This document shows positions 24,224-36,900 of a stretch of DNA of 64,000 bases, piece by piece. The stretch spans positions 1-64,000 of the forward strand of contig WPDH01000379.1 of the NCBI GenBank assembly GCA_019137255.1, read 5' to 3'. The notes below the pieces were generated by a model. The model was not told the origin of the DNA. It ran no database searches and worked only from the letters and a program-made list of their open reading frames with translations. The stretch's first letter is position 1; the number at the start of each line of letters is the position of its first letter. Origin of the DNA: Corinectria fuckeliana. Its lineage: Eukaryota > Ascomycota > Sordariomycetes > Hypocreales > Nectriaceae. The position numbers and the translations under genes are program-made.

Positions 24224-24918
24224 GGAGAGATCGGTTGCGAAGAGTGGTGGTGGGTGTGTGGGTGAGTGTTTGGTGTTGACCGTAGTGGCGGGGTTATTCA
24301 GCGACTGAGGTTGTAAATATGACGGACGTGAGAGTAGGAGAAAAGTAGGTGAATGACTTGGAAAGGTTCAGGAAAACCTGCAGCTTGAGGCCTTTAATAT
24401 GTGTCGGCCCTCTACATGCATGAGGTGAGGTGATGAGGTGATGCAGCAGAACAGGTATCATCCATCTTGGGCCTTGGCCTGCGGGCGGCCTGTTGATGTC
24501 ATGGGTGTGGCGTGTGGCGGGCGGGGTGAAAGGAAGCTTGCGACGCCCGTGTGGCTGGAGCTTGTCAGGTTGCACAGCCACAGTCGGTGATGCAATAAGG
24601 CGAAGATCATCCACCCTCACTGTTACACTTGGTATTCGTGTAGTCGTCGTAGATTTTTGATTTTTTCCCGTACTTACGGATATCCGCTGTCAGGTTGTCA
24701 ATACCGGCGCCCTTCTCCGGGCTGGAGGTCGAGGTCCGAGGCAGCGTCGAGTTCGGGAGCCGAAATGGGAAGTGTGTCATGTCAGCCAGCAGCCAGCCGA
24801 GACAAGCCAGCCGAGACAAGACACTTTTGTTCCTTGGGACGTCCCTCTTGTCAACCAAGCTCTTTCCACTATCATTCATTGTCCCTTTTTTGAGGCCTCC
24901 CGAAACAGAGCAAGAACC
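24224..24918. other. Intergenic, divergent promoter region
   Basis: Between the starts of the SYLF gene (minus) and the FSH hydrolase gene (plus). No gene supported. Just upstream of the FSH ATG is a CAGCCGAGACAAG direct duplication (about 24792-24820). Confidence 0.65.
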
Positions 24919-25752
24919 ATGACGCAGACGCAGACGCAGACGCAGACAAACGGCGACGCCGGCCCGCCGCTGCACCTCCCGCGCATCCTCTGCCTCCACG
25001 GCGGCGGCGTCAACGCGCACATCTTCCGGCTCCAGTGCCGCGGCCTCATCGCCCGCCTCAAGGCCGACTTCCGCCTCGTCTTCGTCGAGGGCCCGTTCCT
25101 GTCCGCGCCGCACCCGGCCGTCGTCAGCGTCTACGGCGACCACGGGCCCTTCCGCCGCTGGCTGCGCTGGCAGCCCGACCACCCGGACATTGACGCCGAG
25201 TCCGCCGCCGCCGAGGTCCGCGACGCCTGCCGCCGCGCCATGGACGACGACCCGGGCCGCGGCGCCTGGGCCGGCATCCTGGGCTTCTCCCAGGGCGCCA
25301 AGATCGCCGCCAGCCTGCTTTGGGCCCAGGCCCGCGTGGCCCGCGAGCTGGGCGCCGCCGCCGACAAGGCCGACGCCGACTTCGGCTTCGGCTTCGGCGT
25401 GCTCATGGCCGGCCGCGGTCCGCTGGTCATGCTCGACTGGCGCCTGGACATGCCGCGCCACGTCGTCGACGCCGCCCGGCTGAGCTCCGACTTTGACGAC
25501 TGGCCCGAGACCGAGACCGATGCCGACGCCGACGCCGAAGTCGGGCCGCACGTGCTGACCATCCCGACGCTGCACGTCCACGGCACGCGGGACCCGGGCC
25601 TGGAGCACCACCGCCGGCTGATGAACTCGTACTGCAAGGCCGGGACGACGCGGCTCGTCGAGTGGGACGGCGGGCACCGGTTGCCCATCAAGGCGCACGA
25701 CGTCGAGGTTGTTGCGAGCGGGATTCTAGAGCTGGCTCGGGACGCGGTCTGA
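24919..25752 (+). CDS. FSH-family serine hydrolase
   Basis: Intronless, 277 residues. The start is the ATG at 24919 (context AACC-ATG), followed by a hexanucleotide repeat coding TQTQTQTQT; an in-frame ATG 49 codons upstream gives no family similarity. Alpha/beta-hydrolase features: RILCLHGGGVNAHIF (oxyanion loop, about 22-36), nucleophile elbow GFSQGAK with Ser124, acidic residue in HVHGTRDPG and catalytic His in WDGGHRLP. The FSH family includes yeast Fsh1-3, human OVCA2 and polyketide-releasing thioesterases such as LovG; no polyketide synthase lies in this window, so a general esterase role is likelier. GC3 is very high. Two low-complexity insertions (DADADAE, FGFGFG) are unusual additions. 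Confidence 0.9.
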   Translation: MTQTQTQTQTNGDAGPPLHLPRILCLHGGGVNAHIFRLQCRGLIARLKADFRLVFVEGPFLSAPHPAVVSVYGDHGPFRRWLRWQPDHPDIDAESAAAEVRDACRRAMDDDPGRGAWAGILGFSQGAKIAASLLWAQARVARELGAAADKADADFGFGFGVLMAGRGPLVMLDWRLDMPRHVVDAARLSSDFDDWPETETDADADAEVGPHVLTIPTLHVHGTRDPGLEHHRRLMNSYCKAGTTRLVEWDGGHRLPIKAHDVEVVASGILELARDAV

Positions 25753-25902
25753 GCAGGACCGGTGATAGACAGAGGGGAGCGGAACGGTAAATGAGATTAT
25801 ATATATAGACGGGTACATGGCCAGTTTTATTCTAATGATTTGAGCTTGACTATACAAGCAAGGCTTTCTACTATTCGTACAGCTGCGTCTCTGCGCTTGG
25901 AT

Positions 25903-27638
<1,736 letters not shown>

Positions 27639-28760
27639 CTTGGTGTTGACCTCGAGAGAACAGAGTTGTCCATCGGACGGACTATAATTAAGCTGGTGAG
27701 CAGCACCCGTGACGATGACGAGCTGCGTCGTTTCAAGCCCTGGGAGCTCGGCCCTGTCGTTTTCTAGCATGTCGATATTAGGCTTAACGCTGGTTAGAGG
27801 ATCCCTGCAGGAACCGTCGTCAGCTCGCCGAGCGAATCATCTCTGCCATCGGTTCGTATAAGTGCCCACTGCACGCTCTAGGTTTGGAGAGCGCGAAGAA
27901 GACACCGTGGAAACTAAACGGCAGCTAGCTCAGCCTATATCGACTGAAGGATCCTTCGTGGAGACAACTGCCGATTAAAGAGATTCCAGAACCATGCCAA
28001 GAATACAAGGATTAAGGCGCACTTACACCAAGACGCCAGACCAATCTCCCTCTAGACTAGGCGGGGCGATGCATGTTTAGAAAGCGTCCTAGGTATATCC
28101 CGATAAACGTCACATCTTCCACTGAATGCGCCCAATATAAACGACCGATGCTGCCCAACTCATAGGATACCCGTAAACAAGTCAGGCATGTATACTCCTT
28201 TCAAGACACCCAAGGAAAGCTATAAACCGGATACGAGATAGATGGTGGTGCATATTGTCAACCTAGACGGCGAGCATCACGATACTTCAAAGCCCAGATG
28301 CGGAGTTATCGGATTCGCCCCCCGAATGAGTTGCATTTTAGTGTCTTTGTCCTCCAAAGTTCGTCAGCGTTCCATATCAAGCTCGTATTAGCAATTGATG
28401 AATGAAGCATATATCGATGATCATCGAGGCGATGTCACGTCTAGCCAGAAATAGCAATGCATATCTCATCTGACTAGTATCAGTCCATATTAAGTTGATA
28501 GCCCGTGAATTTCTTTGTACGTGGTAGGCGAAGCACGGGATCTTCATCATATTGTTCTCAGAGAACAATATCAAGCCTCCGATTACGGTGTGCAAGGGCT
28601 CGGCCTAGAAGAGGTCAGCGAGCACAAAGAAGATGTTTCGAGAATTGCCTGATATACTCAGGAGAAACACAGCATCGTTGTTGATATCATATTTAAGCCG
28701 GAGATTCTCCAATTATAGCGGTAGACACATCATCTGTTCGTCCTTCGATCAGTCAACATC
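27639..28760. other. Intergenic
   Basis: About 1.1 kb upstream of both the GH47 gene (minus) and the CVNH gene (plus). No coding frame supported. A TTTAAG-containing AT-rich stretch at about 28684-28695 lies some 70 bases before the CVNH start. Confidence 0.65.
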
Positions 28761-29440
28761 ATGCGTTTTCTCATTCTTTCCATCCTCGCAACCACCATCG
28801 GCACCTTTGCCGAAGCGATGACTCCCTCCGGTGAGCCAGTCGACCCCACCAACCGTGAACTCTTCGAGCGAAGCAGGGGCGGATATGCCGGCTCCTGCAA
28901 AGACATACGATACTACCTCGGCACCCAAGACATGAAGGTGTACGAGATAGGGGAAAACAACCCCAACTTCATCGTCGGCAAGAGGCCCTTCGTAGAATCG
29001 CCTGTCCTCGTCGCTCGATGCCCCAACTTGTCTGGCCAGACGAAGTGCTCTGTGCTGAAGCTTGGCGATTGCATGGCAAACCGAGAGGGCCAGCTGCGGC
29101 CCGGCAAGAAGTAAGTCGACGATGACCTTCGGGCGTGTTTTCTAACGCGTAGCAGTGGCAACTGGCACAAGACTTGCACTCAGTGCCAATTCGCAGAAGA
29201 AGGCTTCTTCTGCCGATGCTACACCGGAAAGGGCAAAGGCCTAAGAGAGACAACCATCAACCTCAGTGAGTAGTCTCGATCAAACAACGGACTTTGCTGA
29301 CTGTCGTGGATGATTTCATCTCCAACTGGGACGGTTCTCTAATGTGTTTTGCCAACCGTGGGCTTCCGGAATACTGTCCATACGGCCCGTCGTTTGACCT
29401 TGCGAAGTATGCAAGCGACAATTATCCGTACAACCATTAG
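28761..29440 (+). CDS. Secreted cyanovirin-N (CVNH) domain protein, last intron abnormal
   Basis: Exon 1 (28761-29110) starts with a clear signal peptide (MRFLILSILATTIGTFAEA). A 45-nt intron (GTAAGT, CTAAC branch site, GTAGCAG) leads to exon 2 (29156-29265). The protein shows the CVNH pattern: GSCKDIRYYL, LVARCPNLSGQTKCSVLKLG-DC-N, CTQCQ, FFCRCYTGKG, TTINLND. The natural third exon, 29310-29440, is open and reads NDFISNWDGSLMCFANRGLP to a stop at 29440. However, the bases before it are GG, and no AG lies at a usable place between the donor (GTGAGT at 29266) and it. Unless a GT-GG intron is used, translation ends at the TAG at 29270-29272 and the domain loses its last strands. CVNH proteins are glycan-binding lectins. 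Confidence 0.8.
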
Positions 29441-29899
29441 GTAAGTCCCCCGAAGGGGTGAGTCATGGGCAAGGGGGTGTTGATTCTCGACAAGTCTTTG
29501 GTTAGGAGAAGGTCTTAGATTAAAGAGGTCTTGAGTCGAGTCAGGAACCTTGAGTCCATGACAAGGTCGGCAAGAAACCGAGCAATCGTATGACTTTATT
29601 CCCCCATATATCCGTTGCCAGTTAGTTTCTTACTCAATACGTCCGGGTCTGCGCATGCTAGAGCCGTCGGGAGATCACCAGCCGGCAGACATAAGCCGGT
29701 AGGGGTGATTGAGGTGATGCGATGCCGGTAGATAACCGCGACTCCGCTAGAGGATCGGAATGTCGCATCCCTGGATGCAGATAGCTGTGGAACTATGAAG
29801 CAACCCTAGTGCTGCCGCATTGATCTGAAGGACCCTGCCAAGCCCTCCCCCCGGCAATGAAGATTGGATGGATGTCTCGTTGAGTTGTCAAGGCGAAGT
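29441..29899. other. Intergenic
   Basis: Between the 3' ends of the CVNH gene and the bZIP gene. Nothing supported. Confidence 0.65.
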
Positions 29900-30780
29900 T
29901 CACAGTCGAATGTTGAGCCGGTTCTCGCCCCTACTTTGGCGCCACCGGTTCGTCGACTCTATCAACTCCGTGCACCCCTGGAGCAGCCATCGCCACTTGC
30001 CCAGAAACCCGACGTTGGCCTCCCAGCTGCGGGCATCCCACGGGTCGCCCCAGACGATGAGAAGCGCTTCGTCCCGTTGACTCCCCCCCACCACGTCGAG
30101 AAGGTCGTGGCATAGTATATCCTCATCTAGAGCCCCGCTGGTGATGGCGACAAGGATGTTATCACGTAACCGAGGAAGCGGCAGCAGGTCCGTCCAGGGG
30201 TGGTGCTCGACGGCCAATTGCAGCGGCGTTGGACGAAGGTGTTCCGGACAGGCCGCCCACTTTAGCATGCCGTCGCGACAGTTGAAGGGAGAAATGAGCT
30301 CGTCCCTGCAGAGGCCGTCCACTGGGATCCCCAGCGCGTTCGCGTTGCGTGACAAAGCGTTGAGGGCATTGAGGCGGATGAGTGCCGGGAGAGGCACCGC
30401 GCTGGGGGCTCTGAGGGAGTACTGGAGGTACGCCAGTTCCATAAAGGCATACGTGACGGCGCGAGCCCGGGGACATGTCGCAAAGAGATAGCCGTCGGAA
30501 GCCCAGGCTGCACGATGGACCAGCTCGCTGGGTTGGGCATGCCTCCTGCCTGTAGGACGTCAGTTTACACTCGCTGAGCCGCGATCCACGACTGCGCCGC
30601 AGCTACGGAGTACTGACGGTAGGCTCTCTGGTTGAGGCGGTTCTGGCGGCGTCTCCGGTCGGCCGCCTTCGTGATACCGCTCCAGTCATCCTCCGGGTCC
30701 CGCATCTCGACAAGTCGAGGCCTTCCGAGACCCACGTGGGGGCGCGATGGAGACGGACGGAGCTCGACGGGTCCGGCCAT
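29900..30780 (-). CDS. bZIP transcription factor with DUF3425-type C-terminus
   Basis: Exons 30780-30618 and 30549-29900, with a 68-nt intron (GTCAGT...CTACAG), give 270 residues. The ATG at 30780 has a good context (ACACC-ATG-GCC). The basic region DWSGITKAADRRRRQNRLNQ continues RAYRRRHAQ across the splice, so the intron splits the DNA-binding region as often seen in this family. No long leucine zipper follows. The C-terminal part (RLRDNILVAITSGALDEDIL, then WGDPWDARSWEANVGFLGKW) matches the DUF3425 module attached to many fungal bZIP-like regulators. Nuclear, function unknown. It is divergent from the alcohol dehydrogenase gene across 740 bp, so control of that gene is possible but not shown. 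Confidence 0.88.
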
Positions 30781-31520
30781 GGTGTCGTCAGGTTCAGATC
30801 TGGGAGCAACGTCGACGATTTGGCAGGTGACGTGTGATAGGTATATGGATATGGCGTCACGCTGCAAGAGCTTATCAAGCACAAACGAGACCCACCACAA
30901 AAACCATCTCTCTCCCTCAGTAGCGCCGCCGAGGGGAGTGGACACGACGTCTTCGCCGCACTAATGCACGCTGCTTATGTGGGTTCGGCCGTGCCATCAT
31001 TGCCCCGAGAAGGCGATCCTAGCACAAATTGCCAGCGAAACGATGCTGAAACCAGCGCAGAGCCACTGTGTAGATGTCTTTATCAATTGAGACTCGTAGC
31101 CGCCGTGGACGGGTGTGATAATTTGTAAAGTTGAGTAAACCCGGCACTGTCTTCCGAACGAGTACCCGCCGTTCAATGGAGACTCTGTGCAGGAATCAGT
31201 CCAGAATCTGTTCCTCCCCGGTGTTTCCGCATGTAAGTTCGTATGGTATGGTGGAGAGACCAAATGGACGATTCCACTTGGGCGTCCATGCAATCACATC
31301 TAGCGATGGGGCCAGATAGGACCGGATTCGATGGGCCGTAGACCGCAGAAGATAGCACCAGTGGTGATGAATGCTGGTGGAGACGGAGGTTTAGAATTTC
31401 GCTCACCGACGTATAAAGCAGCCGGCAAAGTCCTCGCTCAATGGCTTTCGAAATAGCCCATCAACCATCAAGACAGCTTTCACCGACCCGCCCACCTCGC
31501 ACCCAACAAACCCTTCCAAG
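30781..31520. promoter_or_regulatory. Shared divergent promoter region (bZIP / ADH)
   Basis: 740 bases between two divergent start codons. Contains one TACGAAGTA-type motif neighbour (see 30604 inside the adjacent intron) and the TATAAA at 31412. No gene supported inside. Confidence 0.45.
31412..31417 (+). promoter_or_regulatory. TATA box of the alcohol dehydrogenase gene
   Basis: TATAAA 104 bases upstream of the ATG at 31521, followed by a C-rich leader with CAACAAACCC-type sequence, as in well-expressed fungal genes. Confidence 0.55.
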
Positions 31521-32715
31521 ATGGCAACCGACTACACTTTCCAGGGTTGGCTAGGCCTCTCGCCTGAGTCGGCCGAAGGCAACATGAAATGGGGCACCTT
31601 CGAGCCCAAGAAATGGGCAGAAGACGACGTCGACATCCAAATCACCCACTGCGGCGTCTGCGGCTCGGACACCCATACTCTTCGCTCCGGCTGGAAAGAG
31701 ACCCCGTACCGTAAGCTGCTTGACCGTGCCGGTAAATCGCTCTAGCTGACCGTGCCGTACCAGCGTGCTGTGTGGGCCACGAGATTGTCGGCAAGGCCGT
31801 GCGCGTCGGCAAGAACGTCAAGCACATCAGTGTCGGAGACCGTGTCGGCGTCGGCGCCCAGGCCCGTAGCTGCCTGGAGCCCGACTGCAACGACTGCTCT
31901 CGCGGGCGGGAGAACTACTGCTCCCGGCTGCACGTGGGGACGTACGCCTCCAAGTACCCCGGCGACGAGGGCACGTCGTACGGCGGGTACGCCGACTACA
32001 ACCGGACGCACTCGCGGTTCGTCGTCAAGATCCCCGAGGGTCTGCCGTCGGAGCATGCGGCGCCGTTGCTGTGCGGCGGCGTGACCATGTTCTCGCCGCT
32101 GTACAAGAACAGCTGCGGCCCCGGCAAGAGGGTGGGCATCGTCGGCGTCGGCGGCCTGGGCCACTTTGGCGTGCTGTTCGCCAAGGCTCTCGGAGCGGAC
32201 AAGGTGGTGGGCATCTCTCGCCGGGCTTCCAAGAAGGACGAGGTGTTGGCGCTGGGTGCGGACCAGTACATTGCCACCGAGGACGACGAGAACTGGGCCG
32301 TCGAGAACGCGCGGTCACTTGACCTCATCATCTGCACCGTTTCGAGTGACAATATGCCTCTCACAGGCTATCTGGGCCTTCTCGACGTCGACGGATCCTT
32401 CATCCAAGTCGGGTACGTGACCCCTTCCCCCAAAGCATCAGTGCAGTGAAACTAACAGGTTCCAGACTCCCCGACGGCGGCAGCTTGCCCCCGATCAACG
32501 TCTTTACCCTCATCAGCAGCGCCATCAAGATCGGCGGTAGCGGCATCGGATCTCCTGGCGAGATCGAGGAGATGTTCAAGGTAACCGTCGACAAGAAGAT
32601 CAAGCCATGGGTTGAGCTGCGACCGATGGAGGATGCTAACCAGACGATTGTGGACCTCGAGGCGGGAAAGCCGAGGTACCGATATGTGCTGGTAAATGGG
32701 AAGCATCTTCAGTAG
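31521..32715 (+). CDS. Zinc-dependent NADP(H) alcohol dehydrogenase, Adh6/cinnamyl-ADH type
   Basis: Exons 31521-31710, 31764-32412 and 32466-32715 (introns of 53 and 53 nt) give 362 residues. The catalytic zinc site is seen as HCGVCGSDTHTLRSGW and VGHEIVG. The structural zinc loop is CLEPDCNDCSRGRENYC (four cysteines). The Rossmann motif is GIVGVGGLGHFGVLFAKALG, followed by ISRRASKKDE, where basic residues suit NADP. The closest described group is yeast Adh6/Adh7, reducing medium-chain and aromatic aldehydes in the cytosol. The second intron sits at FIQV-GLPDGG, a usual place in this family. The divergent bZIP gene suggests possible local regulation (inference). Confidence 0.94.
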
Positions 32716-32964
32716 AGCAGCTGGGAGGCGTGTAAAGGAAGGCCGCAATAGATGACAAGTAACGTTATAGAAGCATACTAGAAAACATAGACGGATGCCA
32801 TACTTGAAAGGTTCGTCCAGGCACAAATTTCAAACTCGGTAATTCCATAGATTAGATTACCCCGCAAATCGCATCACCGTACCACGTGTGAATCCAGATC
32901 CAACTCATCCAGCCCTGCACCCTTGAGTCGTGAATCGTGCGTGAATCGTGAACCGCAGCTCGCC

Positions 32965-33487
32965 ATGCCCCGATCCGACGAGGCTGCAGCCTTCTTCCAC
33001 GCCGTCTACTCAGCCGTGCAGGAGATCCCGCACGGCCGAGTCACCACCTACGGCCACATTGCCGCGCTCGTGGGGACTCGTATGGGAAGCCTTCACTCCC
33101 GCTGAACCAGAGGGAGGCCGAAAGAAACAGCACTGACGATCCGCAGCCCAGCGCCCGCGCCAAGTCGGCATCTGTCTCAAGCACCTCCCCGCCGACACGA
33201 CGCAGCGCTTCCACCACGACAACGTGCCCTGGCAGCGGGTGATTAACGCCAAGGGCATCATCTCGCCGAGGTCGGTCCCCCTTGCGGTCTTGTACATAGA
33301 TATACGTGGCTGACCATCTAGGTCTCAACCCGAGGGGAGTCGCACGCAGGCTGCGGCGCTGCGAGCTGAAGGCGTTGAAGTCGCCACGAGCGCCATGGGG
33401 GAACTCTCCGTCGACTTTGCAGAGTACGGGTGGTTTCCAGAGTCGCTGCCCTCGGAAGCCAACGACTCGGGGACTGACACGGACTGA
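32965..33487 (+). CDS. atl1: Alkyltransferase-like protein (MGMT fold, Trp in place of catalytic Cys)
   Basis: Exons 32965-33079, 33147-33270 and 33322-33487 (introns 67 and 51 nt; the second donor GTCGGT is weak) give 134 residues. The sequence IPHGRVTTYGHIAALVGTPQ and RPRQVGICLKHLP is the winged-helix DNA-binding part of O6-alkylguanine-DNA alkyltransferases. The active-site motif, normally PCHRV, reads PWQRVI, with Trp67 where the acceptor Cys should be. This defines the ATL class, which binds O6-alkylguanine without repairing it and hands it to nucleotide excision repair, as S. pombe Atl1 does. The acidic C-terminal tail is longer than in Atl1 (108 residues). An in-frame ATG 14 codons upstream is less likely. 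Confidence 0.92.
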
Positions 33488-33932
33488 AAGAATTGTTGTC
33501 AACTAGTATTTACCACTATCGTCGCGGGATAGTCCCGTATATGTAACAGAATTGCCCATCTCGGGCCATCGTGAAATTCATCTCATCTTCCGCTCATTCT
33601 TTGAGAAATTAGCCACCCGAGTATCCCCTGGAAGGCAAGAGAAAACAAGTAGAAAAGGACAACGAAGAAGAGTACCAAAAAAGACGTAAAGGGCCAATAA
33701 TCACATCGTGCACCGAGCTGCTGGTGTAGGTGGTATTCTCACGCAAGAAGCAGAAACCCTTCCAAACTCCTGGCCAGTGCCAAAAACGACCTCGCCATCT
33801 TGGATGGGTCAAGCGTTTGGAAAAATCAGACCGTAAACGCAAGGGGGGAATAGAACAAGAGCCAAAAAAAAAAACCGACACATGATGAGGACATGAAAGC
33901 ATTCAACCTCCGCTCCGCGTCACAAGCCCCCT
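33488..33932. other. Intergenic (converging 3' ends)
   Basis: Between the ATL gene and the kinesin 3' end; AT-rich with short A runs. Nothing else supported. Confidence 0.65.
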
Positions 33933-36900
33933 CTAGAAGCAGTTCAAGCTTCCCTTCTTCTTCTTGCCCTTGTTAATGGCATTCATCCGCTCCTCGAGCT
34001 GGCGCCGCGCCGCCTCGGCAGCCTGGCGCTTCTTGCGCTCCTCTTCGACGGCCTGGAGACTCCAGCGGTTGTCGTGCACCGGCTCGGGAGGCGGGCGGTC
34101 TTTGAGTTCCTTGTTCTCCGTCTCGAACTCTTGAGCCCGCTTCTTCCAGGCATCGCAGTCGGCCTTGACTTTATTGGTTTGCTTCTCCAGGTCCGTCAAG
34201 GCTTCCTCGAGGGTCTGCGTAAGCTGGCGCTCGGCGTAGAGGTGCTTCTCAATAGACCGGATACGAGCCTCCTGATCTTCGGTGATTTGCGAGATCGCCA
34301 GGTTGTCCTTGCTAGGAGGGCGACCAGTTGTCGTAGGTGAGCTGGGTACACCGTTGACAGGCGAAGTCGGTAGAGGCGGTAAGGGGATTGCTGGCGGGGG
34401 CGACGGCAGCGACGTATGCGATGCACTCTTGCGGATAGTAGAGTTGGAGTTGGAGCGTTGTACATTTGCAGCAGTAGCTTCGTCGAGCTTGGTCTAGCTT
34501 TGGTTAGCAATTGTCATTCTGTAATGAGAAACAGAACTCACCTGAAGCACGGCGTACTCCTCGCGGACAGTATCCAGCTCGACTTGGAGTCGCATCCTCG
34601 CATTGTTGACCTCGTCCAGCTGCGCATTGCGCTCCGTCTGCAGGGTGCTGAGTCGGTTGTTGGTCATCTGAGCCTCGTCGAAGTTGTTCTGCAACTGCTC
34701 CTCCAGCTCCTCCACCAAGCGGCTGTTTTTCTTGCTGCGACTGTCGAGATCCGTCATCTTGTTCTTCAGAGACGTAACCTGGTCAGTCAGGGGAGCTTTA
34801 ACGGCTGCGCCGTCAGCGAGCATCTCAGCTAAGGCAGCCTTGGCCGTCTCGAGTTCGCGCACCACGGTCTCATTAATAGTGGTAAGCTCCGAGACGTGTG
34901 CCTCCAACTCGGTGCGCTTGGTCTGTTCGGCGCTCAGAGCCTTCTGATCCGCGACAAGACTATCGATGCGCTCGGTAAGCTTTTCAACACTAACGTCTAG
35001 GCCTAGGGCAAAGGCCACCTGAGTGGCAATCTTCATAAGATCCTCCCTCGCCTCGGCCAGCTCGGTCTCAAGCCTTTGAACACCTTCGGCATGCTCCGAC
35101 ATGAGTACCTCGACCTGCTCCTCGTAGCCCTTTTGCTCGTTGGTCTTGAGCTCAGCCAGCTCTTTGGCGTGGTTGCCCTTGAGAAGCTCCAGACTCTCCT
35201 GGTGGTTCTTGGTGGCCAGTTCGTGAGCAGCCATTTGCTCCTCCAGTTTGGCGACGAGCTCCTGGTAACGGGTGCTGTCCTCGGCGGAGCTCTCAGCTTG
35301 AGAGGTACCGTGGGCCGCCTTCAGCTCCTCCAACTCAGCGGTGTGTCTCTTGGTCGCCTCTTCCAACTCCGTGCGAGCCGCCGCATGAGCATTCTCCAGC
35401 TCCGCGACCTTGGTGGCATTGCTGTTGATAATCGCCTTGTACTCGTCAATCTCGCTGCGCAGGAAGCTGATGAGGTTTTTCTGCTGTTGATCCGCCTGCT
35501 CTCGGGACTCATCACCGGACTGTGCCTTATTGGCCGTAGCAACTTGCGCCTCAAGTTCCTGGATTGTGGCACGCAGTTGCGTCTCAGTGGTAGTCATCGA
35601 CTCGAGAACCGTCTTGTGTTTCTCTTCCCAGACAGCAAGCTCCATCTGCAACACGGCAACCTTCTCCTCGTGCACGCGACTCGCCTCCACGCCGTCTTGG
35701 AGGGTGTCCGCCTTTGGTGCCGCCTCCAGGGCCTTTCGCAGCGACTCCAGCTCCGTCGCCAGCTCTCGTTCACGAATAGCGTGGGCCTCCCTCGACTCCA
35801 CAAGCTGACGCTCATTCTGCTCAAGCTGGTCTCGCATACCGGCTACAATGGACATGTCCATGGGGCTCGCCTGAAGACTAGATCGCTCACGGGTCAAACC
35901 CGAGATGATGGTCATCTTAGTCTCCATCTCTTTCCTGGCGGACGCGACGTCAACTTCGAGCTCCTGGATACGCTCACTGCGCGAGTGAAGCTCGTGCATA
36001 GCAGAGTTCAAGTTGAGCTCAAAGTTCTGCATGACCTCGTGCTTATTCTCAAAGTTCTCGGCTGCAATATTTCGTAGGGACGCAAAAGATCGGTGGGCAC
36101 GATCAATGATCATGAGGTTCTGACTCGACTTGCGGCGGATGATGGGAGTACTGGTTCTGGGTGATGTGGCCTCGAGAGATCGCGACTTGGATAGATCGGT
36201 CTTCAGCTCTTCGACAATGTCAAGAGTCTCGCTGTGCTGTGACTCAAGCTGGGCATATTTTTCGGCAAGCTCCTTCTCAGCAGCCTCACGCTCCTGGGCG
36301 AGTATCTTAAGGCGGCTCAGCTCCGCAGCGAACTGTTCGTTTTGGGCCTGGGCCAAGTCCTCGGTTGAGGCGGTCGGCTTCGCGGTCACTGTCTCGTCCT
36401 CGGAGGAGGCGTCTCCGTTAGATGAGTCCACCGTAGCAGGCGAATCCATGGCCGACGATAGCTCTGAAGACAGTGACCGCGAAAAAGAAGACCGCGGTCC
36501 ATCCTTCAAATCGCTAGACCTCTCATCGGATAAGAAAGAGTCAGGTCGAGTCTGGATTGGCGACGTGACGGACAAAACGGAGTCACGGGGCCGGGTGGGA
36601 TGGCGGGACTCGTCCACGACGTCCTGGAGCTCAGACAGGTTGCGCATAGCGTCCTCGTATTTGGCCTGCAGAGAGTCAAAGTCGTTGAGGGTCGACTCAT
36701 GCTCGACTCGCAGATCGAAGAGCTCCTGGGTCACATTCTCTAGCTTGTCGGCGACGAACTTAGACTGGGCCGGGCTTTGGGGTACCATGTCGCCCTGGGG
36801 CTTCTCGAGACGAGTTTCCTTGGCAGATTCATCCTCATCGGCCTCCTCCTTGACAGTACTAATCCGGGTTTCGACACCCTCCTCATCGGCCTCGGGGATT

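Noticed and set aside
24607..25698. A 363-codon minus-strand frame opposite the FSH hydrolase
   Set aside because: Shadow of a GC3-rich gene; the plus frame has the GFSQG elbow and other catalytic motifs.
33933..33950. Kinesin C-terminus ending in NCF as a possible prenylation box
   Set aside because: A CaaX box needs Cys at the fourth position from the end; here only one residue follows the Cys.
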